From contig JAUYSP010000025.1 of assembly GCA_030696305.1 (NCBI GenBank), positions 1 through 64,000 on the forward strand: 64,000 bases of DNA. The letters are read 5' to 3'. Position 1 is the stretch's first letter. Each line of letters begins with the position of its first letter. Origin of the DNA: Legionellaceae bacterium (GTDB taxonomy: Bacteria; Pseudomonadota; Gammaproteobacteria; Legionellales; Legionellaceae). This document shows positions 51,849 to 61,821 of the stretch, in pieces. The position numbers were made by a program, and so were the translations under genes. The notes under the pieces were generated by a model. It was not told the DNA's origin and did no database searches. It saw nothing but the letters and a program-made list of their open reading frames with translations.

Positions 51849-52917
51849 TTGACGCAACCTCCATGGCAATCGCTCTTTGTTCGATTAAATAATCTGGCAA
51901 TGTAGCATAATGATAATCAAATATACTACTTAAAGGTTGCATCGGACGATTTAAATAGTCATCAACGGCAACTTGAATTTGTTGATTGCAGGTGCTGATT
52001 AATTCATCTTCTTGTTGCTGGTTCCAACCTATCTGTTTTTCCAGAAAACGTTTAAATCGTGGAATGGGTTCTTTCAACTGCGCCTGTTCAACATCTTCCT
52101 TCGGCTGATATCGTGTCGCATCATCTGCTGTGGTGTGATCAGATAAACGATATGATTTGGCCTCGATTAATGTTGGGCCTTCTCCGCGGCGCGCTTTTTC
52201 AATGGCGTCACCAATTGTTTGTCGGGTTGCTAAGATATCGTTGCCATCAACTTGAACACCATCGAAGCCGGCTGCTATCGCCTTTTGAGCCAGCGTTTGT
52301 GATGCTGTTTGTTTACTGAGATGGACTGAAATAGCCCATTGATTATTATTCACAATAAAAACAACGGGTAATTTCCAGACTCCCGCCACATTCATTGCCT
52401 CATAAAAATCCCCTTCAGACGTACCGCCATCGCCTATACATACCACAGCCACTCGCTCTTCATTTCGATATTGAAAGCTGAATGCAACACCCGCTGCATG
52501 TAAACATTGCGAAGCGATAGGAACACAAATTGGCAAGTCTTTAGATTTTGAATCGAACTGACTACCTCTCTCATCTCCACCCCAGTAGGCAAAAATATCA
52601 GACATTTTAACGCCGCGCTGAAATTGAGCTGCGTAATCACGATAATAAGGGATAAAAACATCTTCTTTGCGCATGGCGTGACCAATTGCGGTGGATATTG
52701 CCTCTTGGCCATTAATTGGGGCGTATGTGCCCATTTTACCTGTCCGCTGTAATGCAATTGCTTTTTTATCAAAAAGGCGGGTTAAAACCATAGTTTGATA
52801 TAAATGCTCTAATGCCTCTTTATCGTGGGCAAATTGAGGCAATACCCCACATAGTTCAGCATGATCATCTAAGATCTGGATATAAGGTATTTCAAAATTG
52901 GCAACAATAGTTGTCAT
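51841..52917 (-). CDS. pdhA: 2-oxoacid dehydrogenase E1 alpha subunit
   Basis: This 358-residue protein starts MTTIVANFEIPYIQILDD, with AAGGA before the ATG at 52917; an upstream ATG-free extension is not needed. The thiamine diphosphate motif GDGGTSEGDFYEAMNVAGVWKLPVVFIVNNNQWAISVHLSKQ is complete, and QRTGKMGTYAPINGQEA and the phosphorylation-loop-like SYRLSDHTTADDATRY are visible. It is the first gene of the cluster. The repeat at 52989-53066 lies in the upstream gap. Confidence 0.9.
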   Translation of the reverse strand: MTTIVANFEIPYIQILDDHAELCGVLPQFAHDKEALEHLYQTMVLTRLFDKKAIALQRTGKMGTYAPINGQEAISTAIGHAMRKEDVFIPYYRDYAAQFQRGVKMSDIFAYWGGDERGSQFDSKSKDLPICVPIASQCLHAAGVAFSFQYRNEERVAVVCIGDGGTSEGDFYEAMNVAGVWKLPVVFIVNNNQWAISVHLSKQTASQTLAQKAIAAGFDGVQVDGNDILATRQTIGDAIEKARRGEGPTLIEAKSYRLSDHTTADDATRYQPKEDVEQAQLKEPIPRFKRFLEKQIGWNQQQEDELISTCNQQIQVAVDDYLNRPMQPLSSIFDYHYATLPDYLIEQRAIAMEVASNA

Positions 52918-52988
52918 GGGGAATGTCCTTATTGTTATTGCGATTGGCAAAACAGTAGAATACGCAAATTTTTCAGTGATTTCTAGGG

Positions 52989-53066
52989 GCTGTTGACAAT
53001 TCGGCTTTCGATGTTCAGCTGCTTGTTCCGGACACGTAAGCCTTGTGGAAATAAATTGTCAACAGC
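52989..53066. repeat. Complete palindromic element, 78 bp, perfect 13-bp ends
   Basis: GCTGTTGACAATT (52989-53001) is the exact reverse complement of 53054-53066. The interior (CGGCTTTCGATGTTCAGCTG...) is short and lacks coding potential, but the GTGGAAATAAATTGTCAACAG end matches other copies. It lies between the convergently placed E1alpha promoter region and the 3' end of fadD. Confidence 0.7.
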
Positions 53067-53075
53067 TTCTTGATG

Positions 53076-54734
53076 TCATTTTCTAAGTGCCCGCCTTAAT
53101 ACTTTACCAACATTACTTTTGGGTAGTTCATTATAAAACTCAATGGTCTTAGGAACTTTATAGCCAGTTAAGTGTAAATGACAATAAGCAATAATGTCTT
53201 CGGCAGTTAAACTTCGATCTTTTTTAACAACACATGCTTTTACTTGTTCCAAACCATCTTCCGATAATACACCAATAACACCCACTTCCAGAACACCTGG
53301 GATTTGCCCAATTACCTGTTCTACTTCATTGGGATAAATATTGAAACCAGAAACAATAATTAGGTCTTTGATTCGATCGACCAAATAAACAAATCCAAGT
53401 GCATCGACTTTAGCGCTATCGCCTGTACGTAAATAGCCATCAGGCCAAAATACCAAAGCAGTTTCATCTGGACGTTTCCAATAGCCAGGCATGACCTGCG
53501 GACCAAGCACACATAACTCCCCAGTTTCTCCTAAAGGCAGCTCTTTACCCTCTGTATCTCGTATTGAAATATTTGTAGAAGACACCGGTAATCCTATGCT
53601 GCCATTATATTCTTTCAGTGATAATGGATTGATAGTAACCGCTGGGCTAGTTTCTGTTAAACCATACGCTTCTAATATCGGGGATTTTGTAGTTTGCTTC
53701 CATTTTAGAGCTACACTTTTTTGCAACGCCATACCACCTGAAAGCGCTAATTTTAGTTTAGAAAAATCGACGTCTTTGAATTTAGGATTATTCAATAAGG
53801 AATTGAATAATGTATTAACACCCGTGATCGCTGTAAATTGAGTGTTTTTAATTTCACCGATAAACGTTACCGTATCACGAGGGTTCGTAATTAAGATGTT
53901 TTTAGCGCCTATTTTAAAAAAAGTAAAGCAATTGGCAGTTAATGAAAAAATATGATATAGCGGCAAGGCTGTAACAACAGTGTCATTTTTTCCCATACTC
54001 ATTGGAGAGAGCCAAGCCGAGGCTTGGAGAATATTAGCAACCATATTTCTATGAGTTAATATAGCTCCTTTAAAAACACCCGTCGTTCCCCCAGTGTATT
54101 GAATAAATGCAATATCATCCTGACGAAATGATATAGGTTTTAATACCGAACGAGAGCCTTTTTTTAATACGGCATTGAAACGGCTGACGGTTAATGATTT
54201 ATAGCTAGGTACCAACTGTTTTATATATTTAACTGCAAAGTTGACTGTCCATTTTTTTAGTAGCGGAAATCGATCACCTAATTCAGTTACAATCACATGA
54301 TTCAATGTAGGAATTTTTGGCAATGAATCTTGAACAATATGGGCATAATTAGCTAAAACAACAATAGCTTCAGCTTCTGAATCGACCATTTGATGAGTAA
54401 ATTCATCGGGTGTGTAGAGGGGGTTAGTATTAACTACAACATAACCAGCTCGTAAAATCCCAAATAAAGCAATCGGATATTGCAATAGGTTAGGCATCAT
54501 AATGGCAATGCGAGCACCTTTTTTTAAATCGAGCTGCTGCAAGTAAGTAGCAAAATCAAGACTTAGCTTATCTAATTCAGCATAAGTCATCGTCGTACCC
54601 ATATTAACAAACGCGATATTTTTACTATGTTTTTTGAATGATTCGTCAAATAATGCAACTAACGAAGCATAGGAATCAGGATGAATTTCGTGGGGAACAC
54701 CCTGTTGATATTGATTTAACCACAACTTATCCAT
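53076..54734 (-). CDS. fadD: Long-chain fatty-acid-CoA ligase
   Basis: This 552-residue acyl-CoA synthetase activates fatty acids with ATP and CoA. The AMP-binding P-loop IQYTGGTTGVFKGAILTHRN, ALPLYHIFSLTANC, EAYGLTETSPAVTINP, YLRTGDSAKVDALGFVYLVDRIKDLIIVSGFNIYPNEVE and the C-terminal Lys in KSNVGKVLRR are all present. It supplies substrates to the fadI/fadJ complex in this window. It is divergent from minC, 60 nt away. Confidence 0.94.
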   Translation of the reverse strand: MDKLWLNQYQQGVPHEIHPDSYASLVALFDESFKKHSKNIAFVNMGTTMTYAELDKLSLDFATYLQQLDLKKGARIAIMMPNLLQYPIALFGILRAGYVVVNTNPLYTPDEFTHQMVDSEAEAIVVLANYAHIVQDSLPKIPTLNHVIVTELGDRFPLLKKWTVNFAVKYIKQLVPSYKSLTVSRFNAVLKKGSRSVLKPISFRQDDIAFIQYTGGTTGVFKGAILTHRNMVANILQASAWLSPMSMGKNDTVVTALPLYHIFSLTANCFTFFKIGAKNILITNPRDTVTFIGEIKNTQFTAITGVNTLFNSLLNNPKFKDVDFSKLKLALSGGMALQKSVALKWKQTTKSPILEAYGLTETSPAVTINPLSLKEYNGSIGLPVSSTNISIRDTEGKELPLGETGELCVLGPQVMPGYWKRPDETALVFWPDGYLRTGDSAKVDALGFVYLVDRIKDLIIVSGFNIYPNEVEQVIGQIPGVLEVGVIGVLSEDGLEQVKACVVKKDRSLTAEDIIAYCHLHLTGYKVPKTIEFYNELPKSNVGKVLRRALRK

Positions 54735-54796
54735 GGTACTAACCTTCTGTTATTAATGTCCTCATGGTAGTATACCGTATAACAAAAAAATGAGTT

Positions 54797-55507
54797 ATGG
54801 TAGTCATGACAGATAATATATTGAAAGCACAAGCATTTAAATTAAAGGGCCGTCTGTATACGCTGACCGTAGTCCACTTGTTAAGTACCGACAAAGTCTT
54901 GTTTTTAGAGCAATTAGCAGAAGTTGTTGCTCGTGCTCCTAAATTATTTGATAAAACACCAGTGGTGCTTGATTGCTCCGCGTTAACTGATGAAGGGTTT
55001 GATTTAACCGAATTTTGCCATTGCTTGCGTGAATATCATATGATTCCAGTTGCTTTGCAAGGAGGACCTTCTGTAGCCCTCTTAGCTGAAATGCATGGGT
55101 TGCCTATATTGTCTGCTTCGTCTAATCACGATAAACCATTTATTGAACAAAACCATGTACCTGAGCAACCTAATTCAGCTGAAACTATCCGTACACGCTT
55201 ATTAACGACACCAGTGCGTTCAGGCCAACAAGTAGTTAGTAAAGATGGGGACCTTGTAATTACAGCATCGGTAAGCCATGGTGCTGAACTGTTAGCAGAT
55301 GGCAATATTCACATTTACGGTGCATTGCGTGGCCGGGCATTAGCAGGAATTGCCGGTGACAAACAGGCACGAATTTTTTGCCAATCATTAGATGCGGAGT
55401 TAGTTTCGATTGCAGGTTTTTATTGCTTAAGTGATGCAATCAAACCAGTTGCTGGTCCTTGTCAAATCTACCTTCAGGATGATCATATTCAAATTGAGCC
55501 GATATGA
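54797..55507 (+). CDS. minC: Septum site-determining protein MinC
   Basis: MinC inhibits FtsZ polymerisation away from midcell. This 236-residue protein has an N-terminal MinC_N domain (MTDNILKAQAFKLKGRLYTLTVVHLL) and a C-terminal beta-helix domain (RSGQQVVSKDGDLVITASVSHGAELLADGNIHIYGALRGRALAGIAGD). The ATG at 54797 or 54806 may be used. MinD and MinE, normally adjacent, are not here; instead lpxH overlaps by 4 nt. Confidence 0.93.
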   Translation: MVVMTDNILKAQAFKLKGRLYTLTVVHLLSTDKVLFLEQLAEVVARAPKLFDKTPVVLDCSALTDEGFDLTEFCHCLREYHMIPVALQGGPSVALLAEMHGLPILSASSNHDKPFIEQNHVPEQPNSAETIRTRLLTTPVRSGQQVVSKDGDLVITASVSHGAELLADGNIHIYGALRGRALAGIAGDKQARIFCQSLDAELVSIAGFYCLSDAIKPVAGPCQIYLQDDHIQIEPI

Positions 55508-56253
55508 TGTACGATGTTAACGAAGCTGTATTTATTTCAGATTTACATTTACATCCTGATATGCCGGAAATCACTCAGCAATTTTATGAATTTATTAAAT
55601 GGGCAGCAGTTTATACCAAGAATATATATATTTTAGGCGATTTTTTTCATGTATGGCCTGGTGATGATGCAATAGATGAATGGAGCGGGGCAATCGCGGA
55701 TCAATTGGCATGGTTAGCCGCGCAAGGCGTAGCGGTCTATTTTATGCATGGTAATCGTGACTTTTTATTGGGAAATCAGTTTTTCGCGCGTGCAAATCTA
55801 CGTAAATTACCTGAAGCAAGCGTAATTAAATTAGGTCAAGAACGAGTAGCTGTAGTTCATGGTGATTGTTATTGCACCCACGATACGGGTCATCAATGGT
55901 TACGTCGATTGACTCGAAACAAGTTGTTTTCCACTCTGTTTTTAACCTTGCCCTATACTTTTCGAGCAAGAATTGTCCAGCAAGTAAGGCAATATAGCCA
56001 AACTAATCGCTCAAAACCTTTAACTAAAATGGAAGTTGTTGTGCCCGTGATGTTACGACATCTTCGCCGATTACGCGTACATCAAGTAATCCATGGGCAT
56101 ATTCATCAACCTGGCTTGAACTTGCATACCAATAAATGGGGTAATTATAAGCAATATGTACTAAGTGATTGGGATGAAAAGCCTACTTTAGTGTGTTATA
56201 ATAAATCAAATAAATTTCATTTTATCCAATTTGGAGGATTTTATGGGTCTTAA
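55504..56253 (+). CDS. lpxH: UDP-2,3-diacylglucosamine diphosphatase
   Basis: LpxH hydrolyses UDP-2,3-diacylglucosamine to lipid X, directly before LpxB. The calcineurin-like metallophosphatase motifs are FISDLHLHPD, LGDFFHVWPGDD, MHGNRDFLLG, VVHGDCYCTHD and VIHGHIHQPG. The length of 249 is normal. It overlaps minC by 4 nt and the next gene by 11 nt. With lpxB and gnnA, it places three steps of lipid A synthesis in this window, though not contiguous. Confidence 0.95.
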   Translation: MMYDVNEAVFISDLHLHPDMPEITQQFYEFIKWAAVYTKNIYILGDFFHVWPGDDAIDEWSGAIADQLAWLAAQGVAVYFMHGNRDFLLGNQFFARANLRKLPEASVIKLGQERVAVVHGDCYCTHDTGHQWLRRLTRNKLFSTLFLTLPYTFRARIVQQVRQYSQTNRSKPLTKMEVVVPVMLRHLRRLRVHQVIHGHIHQPGLNLHTNKWGNYKQYVLSDWDEKPTLVCYNKSNKFHFIQFGGFYGS

Positions 56254-57277
56254 GCCAGATGAGCAAAAAAAACTTGACGAATTAGAGAAGGCTAATTTAA
56301 AAGAGAAAATTAATATCGAAGAAGCGAATAAAGACCGTCAACGAAGACTAAAAGAAGCGCTAGAGAAAGGTCAGCAAAACGTAATACAAAAAATGACAGC
56401 CATGCAAGATCTTTATAGAAAAACAAAAGAGAAAACAAACAAGGCTTATGCTCAGGTTAACAAATCAGTCCAAGATCCTGACCGTCAGAATAGTATGCAC
56501 ACGTCTAGTTTAGCGTCAATGATTATGGATATGTCACCGCGGTTTGAGCATCTTATGAATTTTATTATTGGAAAATCAACGGAAGCTATTCGTTACACCA
56601 GTATGCACGGATTAGGAGCCGCAGAATATTTAGGAGTCGAAGAATATATTGAAGACATGGGGATACTTCATCCTACGCCCTGGCCGGTAGCTAGCACAAT
56701 GTATTTTAATTTGTGTAACTATTTTAGAAACGAGAAAAAGGAATTTGATATACCCGATTTAAAATATTTTGCGAATATGGGCGAGCAAGGCGAGTTAACG
56801 CTCGATTGGGCGTCTGATTACATCAAAGATTTTATGATTCAGCGTAATGCAATAGGGGAGCCAGAACTTGATACCAATGGAAATAAAATAGTCAATAAAG
56901 AGAAATCAGCGTTATTTCAGTGTGAATTACAACGAGCGTTGATGGATTGGCTTCAAGAAAATCAATATTTTGTGGGTCCTCAAGAAGCAGACGGCAAGTT
57001 CAGAGTTTATCCACAAAGTGTTGGAATAAAGCAAAGTGATAACACTTGGACATTAGATCCAACCCAGGTGTACAATCGCTATGAACTTACCGACTGTACC
57101 AATGGTATGCCTAATCCTAATGCTGTGCCTAAAAACAACATGAAACCGCTTCATATTTCTGCGGAAGAGTTTTATACACTTCGTGACAATCCAGATCATT
57201 CTTTCGCTAAATTTCTGGATACTAAATTCGATGGGTTAGATCTAGATTTAGAACAAAGTAATAGTTTCAGACCTTGA
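56243..57277 (+). CDS. Unrecognised protein with N-terminal coiled coil
   Basis: The ATG at 56243 (MGLKPDEQKKLDELEKANLK, 344 residues) follows GGAGG and overlaps lpxH by 11 nt; the earlier frame start is not favoured. Residues 1-75 are a charged coiled coil (LKEKINIEEANKDRQRRLKEAL). The rest (about 90-344) is a globular domain with conserved-looking aromatic stretches (SPRFEHLMNFIIGK, HPTPWPVASTMYFNLCNYF). No signal peptide is visible. The coupling to lpxH could be incidental. An effector or a structural cytosolic protein is possible. Confidence 0.55.
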   Translation: MGLKPDEQKKLDELEKANLKEKINIEEANKDRQRRLKEALEKGQQNVIQKMTAMQDLYRKTKEKTNKAYAQVNKSVQDPDRQNSMHTSSLASMIMDMSPRFEHLMNFIIGKSTEAIRYTSMHGLGAAEYLGVEEYIEDMGILHPTPWPVASTMYFNLCNYFRNEKKEFDIPDLKYFANMGEQGELTLDWASDYIKDFMIQRNAIGEPELDTNGNKIVNKEKSALFQCELQRALMDWLQENQYFVGPQEADGKFRVYPQSVGIKQSDNTWTLDPTQVYNRYELTDCTNGMPNPNAVPKNNMKPLHISAEEFYTLRDNPDHSFAKFLDTKFDGLDLDLEQSNSFRP

Positions 57278-57302
57278 TTCTATTTAGGAGTGATTGTACA
57301 GA

Positions 57303-57348
57303 GGCGTCATCTCCCAAATCAATGCTCACTACCATTGGGGATGGCGCT
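57303..57348. repeat. Imperfect hairpin between two unknown genes
   Basis: GCGTCATCTCCCAA and TTGGGGATGGCGC nearby form an imperfect stem. It sits after the coiled-coil gene and before the next unknown gene. It may reduce read-through; no T-run follows. Confidence 0.35.
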
Positions 57349-57396
57349 TTAATATGCTGGACGCTTGACATAACGTACATTTTGGGAAGATAACTT

Positions 57397-58092
57397 ATGG
57401 ATGAGAACATACAACACTCAATGGACGACGAATTTTCAACGTGGTTTTCCTCTTATGGCTTGATCACAATAGAGCGTATTCTTTATCAACTGGGGTTTCA
57501 TTTAAAACATGATGAACTGGCAAAAATTATTCAAGATAAAGAAAATGGTTACGCCGTGTTTTTACGTTTACCATTTAAAAATATTCTAAATGGTATTATT
57601 TTAAATCAAGCACAAGACTATCGTGAATATGCTCAAAAGTTATTTATAGATTATCTTTTATCGGGTACAGCGAATGCCCCAGGCCCAGAAGACGCCCCCA
57701 TACAAGCTGGAAGTACACGCGATTTACTTGAAAAAGAGCGATTACTTCTCATAGAAGTAGGTGATCACTACGACTTAGAAGAATTTGAACACAACAAATT
57801 AATAGCAGAAAGCCAAAAAACTTTAATCGCTTTAGCAAAAGAGATAGGAAATACACCGCTCACAAATGATCTTATTGAAGAAGTTAAGATTAAAATAGCA
57901 CCTTATGAGGAGAGGGCCGTTCAGTTAACTGCAAATTTGCGTCAGTACAGGACTCAATTTTATGAGTTTATTTTACGAGCTCGGGATATGATAGAAACGT
58001 TACCCGAATATCATCTAGATGAAGTAAAAAATGAAGAAAATCGCTCTACACTTTATTTCGATTCAAATATTGGAGAAGAGAGAGGCAAGTAG
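57397..58092 (+). CDS. Unrecognised acidic protein, 231 aa
   Basis: The start is MDENIQHSMDDEFSTWFSSY, with GAAGAT upstream. The protein is soluble and helical, with several charged helices (LIAESQKTLIALAKEIG, IAPYEERAVQLTANLRQYR). It carries no recognised domain, signal or membrane segment. Its C-terminal ~25 residues are Glu/Asn-rich (DEVKNEENRSTLYFD). It follows the coiled-coil protein by 119 nt on the same strand, and the two may be expressed together. A palindrome lies downstream at 58098-58143. Confidence 0.5.
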   Translation: MDENIQHSMDDEFSTWFSSYGLITIERILYQLGFHLKHDELAKIIQDKENGYAVFLRLPFKNILNGIILNQAQDYREYAQKLFIDYLLSGTANAPGPEDAPIQAGSTRDLLEKERLLLIEVGDHYDLEEFEHNKLIAESQKTLIALAKEIGNTPLTNDLIEEVKIKIAPYEERAVQLTANLRQYRTQFYEFILRARDMIETLPEYHLDEVKNEENRSTLYFDSNIGEERGK

Positions 58093-58097
58093 CGTTT

Positions 58098-58143
58098 TTT
58101 GCAACGGCCCAAGCAATTCAAAATACCGCGCCGCCGTTGCAAA
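58098..58143. terminator. Inverted repeat between convergent genes
   Basis: TTTGCAACGGC (58098-58108) is the exact reverse complement of 58133-58143, with a 24-nt spacer. It lies between the acidic protein gene and the convergent phosphorylase gene and is likely a shared 3' boundary. Confidence 0.45.
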
Positions 58144-58173
58144 CGTAATGGAGCAATCCTAGAAACTAACTAC

Positions 58174-58998
58174 TCATAACTGCTTAATAAACTGCTTTAT
58201 CAACCGATTTAATTTTTCTGCTGCCAAAGATGCCATCTCGACTACAGCATCGTGACTATGTCCGCTTGTATTTAATCCAGTTGCATAATTCGTAACAGTC
58301 GAAATAACTGCAACCTTCATACCGCAATGTGTTGCCACCAACACCTCTGGTACAGTCGACATGCCAACTACATCAGCACCCAAAAGACGAAATGCCCTAA
58401 TTTCTGCGGCAGTTTCGTAATTCGGCCCCAGAACGGCCATGTAGACACCTTGATGTAGTGTAATATCATTTGTTTCAGCTAACTGAAGGAATTTATGACG
58501 CAAATCGGAATCATAGGCATTATCTAAAGGATAAAAACGAGAACCAAATTCATCGTCATTAGGACCTACTAATGGATTTCCTGGCTGTAAATTTATGTGA
58601 TCTTTGATTACGACCAATTCACCTGGGCCCATTGCTTCATGAAGGGATCCTGCTGCGTTCGTTGCTAAAAAATACTCGCATCCTAGCAATTTTAAGGTTC
58701 GAACGTAAGTTTTGACAACCTCATGATTGTTACCTTCATAAGCATGTGCTCGACCTTGTAAACAAACTATTTCTACGCCAGATAGTGTACCAAATACGAG
58801 TTTACCGGCATGCCCATGAACTGCGCCACGTGGAAAACCAGCTAATTCAGAATAGGGAATAGAAATTGTATTATCTAACTGTTCCGCAAGACTACCTAAG
58901 CCAGAACCTAAAACAATACCAATTTTAGGTTTTAATTGAGGATATTTTTCTTTAATTTGTGCGGCAGCTTGATGTGCTTGCGTGTTATTTATAGTCAT
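58174..58998 (-). CDS. punA: Purine nucleoside phosphorylase
   Basis: This trimeric-type enzyme cleaves inosine, guanosine or xanthosine with phosphate. The ATG at 58998 (MTINNTQAHQAAAQIKEKYP, 274 residues) is preferred to 59034. Motifs are IGIVLGSGLGSLAEQL, HGHAGKLVFG, LQGRAHAYEGN, LATNAAGSL, GPNYETAAEIRAFRLLGADVVGMSTVPEVLVATHCG and VTNYATGLNTSGHSHDAV. Purine salvage fits an intracellular or amoeba-associated life style. The upstream gap holds a palindromic repeat. Confidence 0.93.
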   Translation of the reverse strand: MTINNTQAHQAAAQIKEKYPQLKPKIGIVLGSGLGSLAEQLDNTISIPYSELAGFPRGAVHGHAGKLVFGTLSGVEIVCLQGRAHAYEGNNHEVVKTYVRTLKLLGCEYFLATNAAGSLHEAMGPGELVVIKDHINLQPGNPLVGPNDDEFGSRFYPLDNAYDSDLRHKFLQLAETNDITLHQGVYMAVLGPNYETAAEIRAFRLLGADVVGMSTVPEVLVATHCGMKVAVISTVTNYATGLNTSGHSHDAVVEMASLAAEKLNRLIKQFIKQL

Positions 58999-59077
58999 TT
59001 TTAATTTATATAAGATATAGAATAATGGTGGCAAACTATACGCATAATTTTTGAAATTTACAATCTAATGATACAAT

Positions 59078-59210
59078 CGATTTCCACAAGGCCTACCTCT
59101 CGCGGCTTGTCTGCGGGATCCAGTTCGATCTAATAGCTGCGCATAGAATGGTGTATTGAGCAATATTTCTGGATCCCGCGGACAAGCCGCGGGACGTCGA
59201 AATATGAATT
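59078..59210. repeat. Large palindromic element copy, 133 bp
   Basis: GATTTCCACAAGGCC... CGCGGCTTGTCTGCGGGATCC on the left is inverted as GGATCCCGCGGACAAGCCGCGGGACGTCG on the right, with CAGTTCGATCTAATAGCTGCGC...GTGTATTGAGCAA between. It is the most GC-rich copy. The outer TTGACAATT-type termini have decayed. It lies upstream of pdxJ and could form a strong hairpin in both directions. Confidence 0.65.
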
Positions 59211-59252
59211 TTTAAAAGCCACTAATATTGCTACGAATTTAAAGGATAAACT

Positions 59253-59999
59253 ATGAATCACATTTTTCTGGGCGTTAATATTGATCATGTAGCGACGCTA
59301 CGCCAAGCTCGCGGCACACGTTACCCTGACCCGGTTCAAGCGGCTATCGATGCAGAAGAAGCTGGAGCGGATGGTATTACGTTGCATATGCGTGAAGATC
59401 GTCGTCATATTCAAGAACGTGATGTTCGTATGATAAAAGCAGTCCTACAAACGAGAATGAATCTTGAGTTGGCTATTACCGATGCAATGCTCCACTTTGC
59501 AGAAGAAATTCAACCTGAGAATGCCTGTTTAGTTCCTGAAAAACGTGAAGAATTAACTACAGAAGGTGGCTTGGATGTCATTACGCATTTTAAAACTGTT
59601 GCTCAAGCCGTAAAACGTTTGCAAGCAAATGGTAGTGAAGTATCGTTATTTATCGATCCTGATTGTAAACAAATAGATGCGGCTCTTGAAACAGGCGCTA
59701 CTACAATAGAACTCCATACCGGGTGTTATGCTGATGCTAAAAATGCGACCATTCAAGCAGAAGAATTTAAGCGCATTAGACAAGCAGCCGAATATGCTGC
59801 TAATCTTAAGCTAATAGTGAATGCTGGACATGGATTACATTATCATAATGTTCAACCCATTGCAGCCATTCAACAGTTCCATGAACTTAATATTGGTCAT
59901 GCCATCGTAGCGAGAGCGCTTTCTTGTGGTTTTAAAGAGGCGGTTAAAAGTATGAGGCAATTAATGCAGGAAGCTAGACATGAGACGACCATCAGATGA
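59253..59999 (+). CDS. pdxJ: Pyridoxine 5'-phosphate synthase
   Basis: PdxJ condenses 1-deoxyxylulose 5-phosphate with 3-amino-2-oxopropyl phosphate for vitamin B6. The 248-residue barrel has [68 protein letters not shown] and [21 protein letters not shown] is found 8 nt upstream of the ATG. It overlaps korA by 20 nt, so the gene heads a pdxJ-korA-korB transcription unit; the metabolic link is not obvious. Confidence 0.96.
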   Translation: MNHIFLGVNIDHVATLRQARGTRYPDPVQAAIDAEEAGADGITLHMREDRRHIQERDVRMIKAVLQTRMNLELAITDAMLHFAEEIQPENACLVPEKREELTTEGGLDVITHFKTVAQAVKRLQANGSEVSLFIDPDCKQIDAALETGATTIELHTGCYADAKNATIQAEEFKRIRQAAEYAANLKLIVNAGHGLHYHNVQPIAAIQQFHELNIGHAIVARALSCGFKEAVKSMRQLMQEARHETTIR

Positions 60000-61821
60000 C
60001 GCAATTGTAATTCGTATTACTGGTGATTCCGGCGACGGTGTGCAATTAGTAGGGGAGCAGCTTACTATAACTGCTGCATTAACTGGTCGAGAGGTGCGTA
60101 CCTTACCTGACTTTCCTGCAGAAATTCGTGCTCCAGCCGGAACAGTTGGCGGTGTTTCAGGATTTCAGCTTGCTATGGCAGAGCATGCCTTATTTACGGC
60201 AGGTGAATCGCTGGATGTCTTAGTTGCTTTAAATCCAGCGGCACTTAAAAACTCATTACAATATTTGAAACAAGATGGTGTGTTGATCCTCAATGAAGAA
60301 AGCATGCAAGCAAGAGATTGGGAAAAGGCGGGTTGCAACTCCGCTTTGCTAAGTGATGCTGAATCACGCTATCAAGTCGTTTCATTACCCTTAATTAGTT
60401 ATACGTTAAAAGCATTGGAAGGCTTGGATATCAGCCATGCTGAAGCCAAAAAATCAAAAAACTTTTATGTTTTGGGTTTGGTTTTATGGCTATTTGATTT
60501 ACCGACAGACAATTGTATTGCATTTATTACTAAAAAATTTAAAGCAAATGCAATCATTGTCAAAGCGAATGAACAGGCATTACTTGCGGGCTATAATTAT
60601 GCCATGACCTTAGAATTAGCGCGTCGTTCTTACATGATGGGGCAAATTAGTCGTTCCCCAGGCGAATATCGACAAATTACTGGGGTAGAAGCCGTGGCTT
60701 TGGCCGTTGCATCGGTTGCTGTTAGCACGCAAACCCCTACGTTGGTGGCGGGATATCCCATTACGCCATCATCAGCTATTTTACAAGAATGTGCTAAATT
60801 AAGTGATTTTGGCGTACAGCTATTACAATCGGAAGATGAAATTGCTGCTATTTGTGCCTGTATTGGTGCTGCATTTGGTGGCTGTCTTGCACTAACATGT
60901 ACATCAGGTCCTGGATTGGATTTAAAAAGTGAAAGTATTGGATTGGCCGTTGTCAGTGAATTACCTTTGGTTATTATAGATGTGCAGCGAGCAGGGGCCT
61001 CTACAGGGCTCCCAACGAAAACAGGACAGAGCGATTTACGTCAGGCTTTATATGGCCGGCATGGTGAGGCACCATTACCCGTTTTAGCCCCCACCACACC
61101 GGCTGATTGTTTCACGACAATCATCGAAGCGTTTACAATTGCGACGCGATATATGACGCCCGTTATCGTATTGATGGATGCTTATTTAGCAATAGCGGCC
61201 CAACCCTGGAAAATTCCTGATCTAGATTCACTTGTGATGCCTAAAATTGATATCAATCGCTTCCCTAAGCCTTATCAACGAGACGAAAACTTAAGTCGAA
61301 GTTGGAATATTCCTGGTACACCAGGTTATATTCATCAATTAGGTGGATTAGAGAAACAAGGCGACGACGGACACGTAAGTTACGATGCTGAAAATCATCA
61401 AAAAATGGTAAATTTACGTGCTCAAAAAGTAATTAACATAGCGAAAGATTATCCACCAGTCATTATTGAAGGCGATAAAAACGCTGCCATCCTGTTAATT
61501 GGTTGGGGGAGCACCTTTGGAAGTTTGGAGTCTGCGCTTATCCAATGCCAAGCTGATGGCGTTGCTGTAGCGATGATTCATTTGCGCCATTTGAACCCAT
61601 TACCTCGAGAGCTCAATGAAGTGTTACATCAATTTAAACATATATTAGTTGCTGAGTTAAATTCAGGTCAATTGTGCCAATTATTACGTGCTGAATATTT
61701 AGTAAATGCAAAATCGATTAGTCAATGTAATGGGCAACCGTTTTCAACGCAGTTTTTGGTGAATGCAATTAATACACTGACAAAGGAAATCACTCATGAA
61801 CAAGACAATGTACAAGCGTGA
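59980..61821 (+). CDS. korA: 2-oxoacid:acceptor oxidoreductase subunit alpha (gamma-alpha fusion)
   Basis: This 613-residue subunit belongs to the two-subunit 2-oxoacid:ferredoxin oxidoreductases. The N-terminal ~190 residues are the gamma domain ([42 protein letters not shown]). The alpha (pyrimidine) domain has [53 protein letters not shown] and [20 protein letters not shown]. Substrate (2-oxoglutarate vs other) is inferred from the KorA-like layout, not proved. It overlaps korB by 26 nt. Confidence 0.9.
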   Translation: MRRPSDDAIVIRITGDSGDGVQLVGEQLTITAALTGREVRTLPDFPAEIRAPAGTVGGVSGFQLAMAEHALFTAGESLDVLVALNPAALKNSLQYLKQDGVLILNEESMQARDWEKAGCNSALLSDAESRYQVVSLPLISYTLKALEGLDISHAEAKKSKNFYVLGLVLWLFDLPTDNCIAFITKKFKANAIIVKANEQALLAGYNYAMTLELARRSYMMGQISRSPGEYRQITGVEAVALAVASVAVSTQTPTLVAGYPITPSSAILQECAKLSDFGVQLLQSEDEIAAICACIGAAFGGCLALTCTSGPGLDLKSESIGLAVVSELPLVIIDVQRAGASTGLPTKTGQSDLRQALYGRHGEAPLPVLAPTTPADCFTTIIEAFTIATRYMTPVIVLMDAYLAIAAQPWKIPDLDSLVMPKIDINRFPKPYQRDENLSRSWNIPGTPGYIHQLGGLEKQGDDGHVSYDAENHQKMVNLRAQKVINIAKDYPPVIIEGDKNAAILLIGWGSTFGSLESALIQCQADGVAVAMIHLRHLNPLPRELNEVLHQFKHILVAELNSGQLCQLLRAEYLVNAKSISQCNGQPFSTQFLVNAINTLTKEITHEQDNVQA

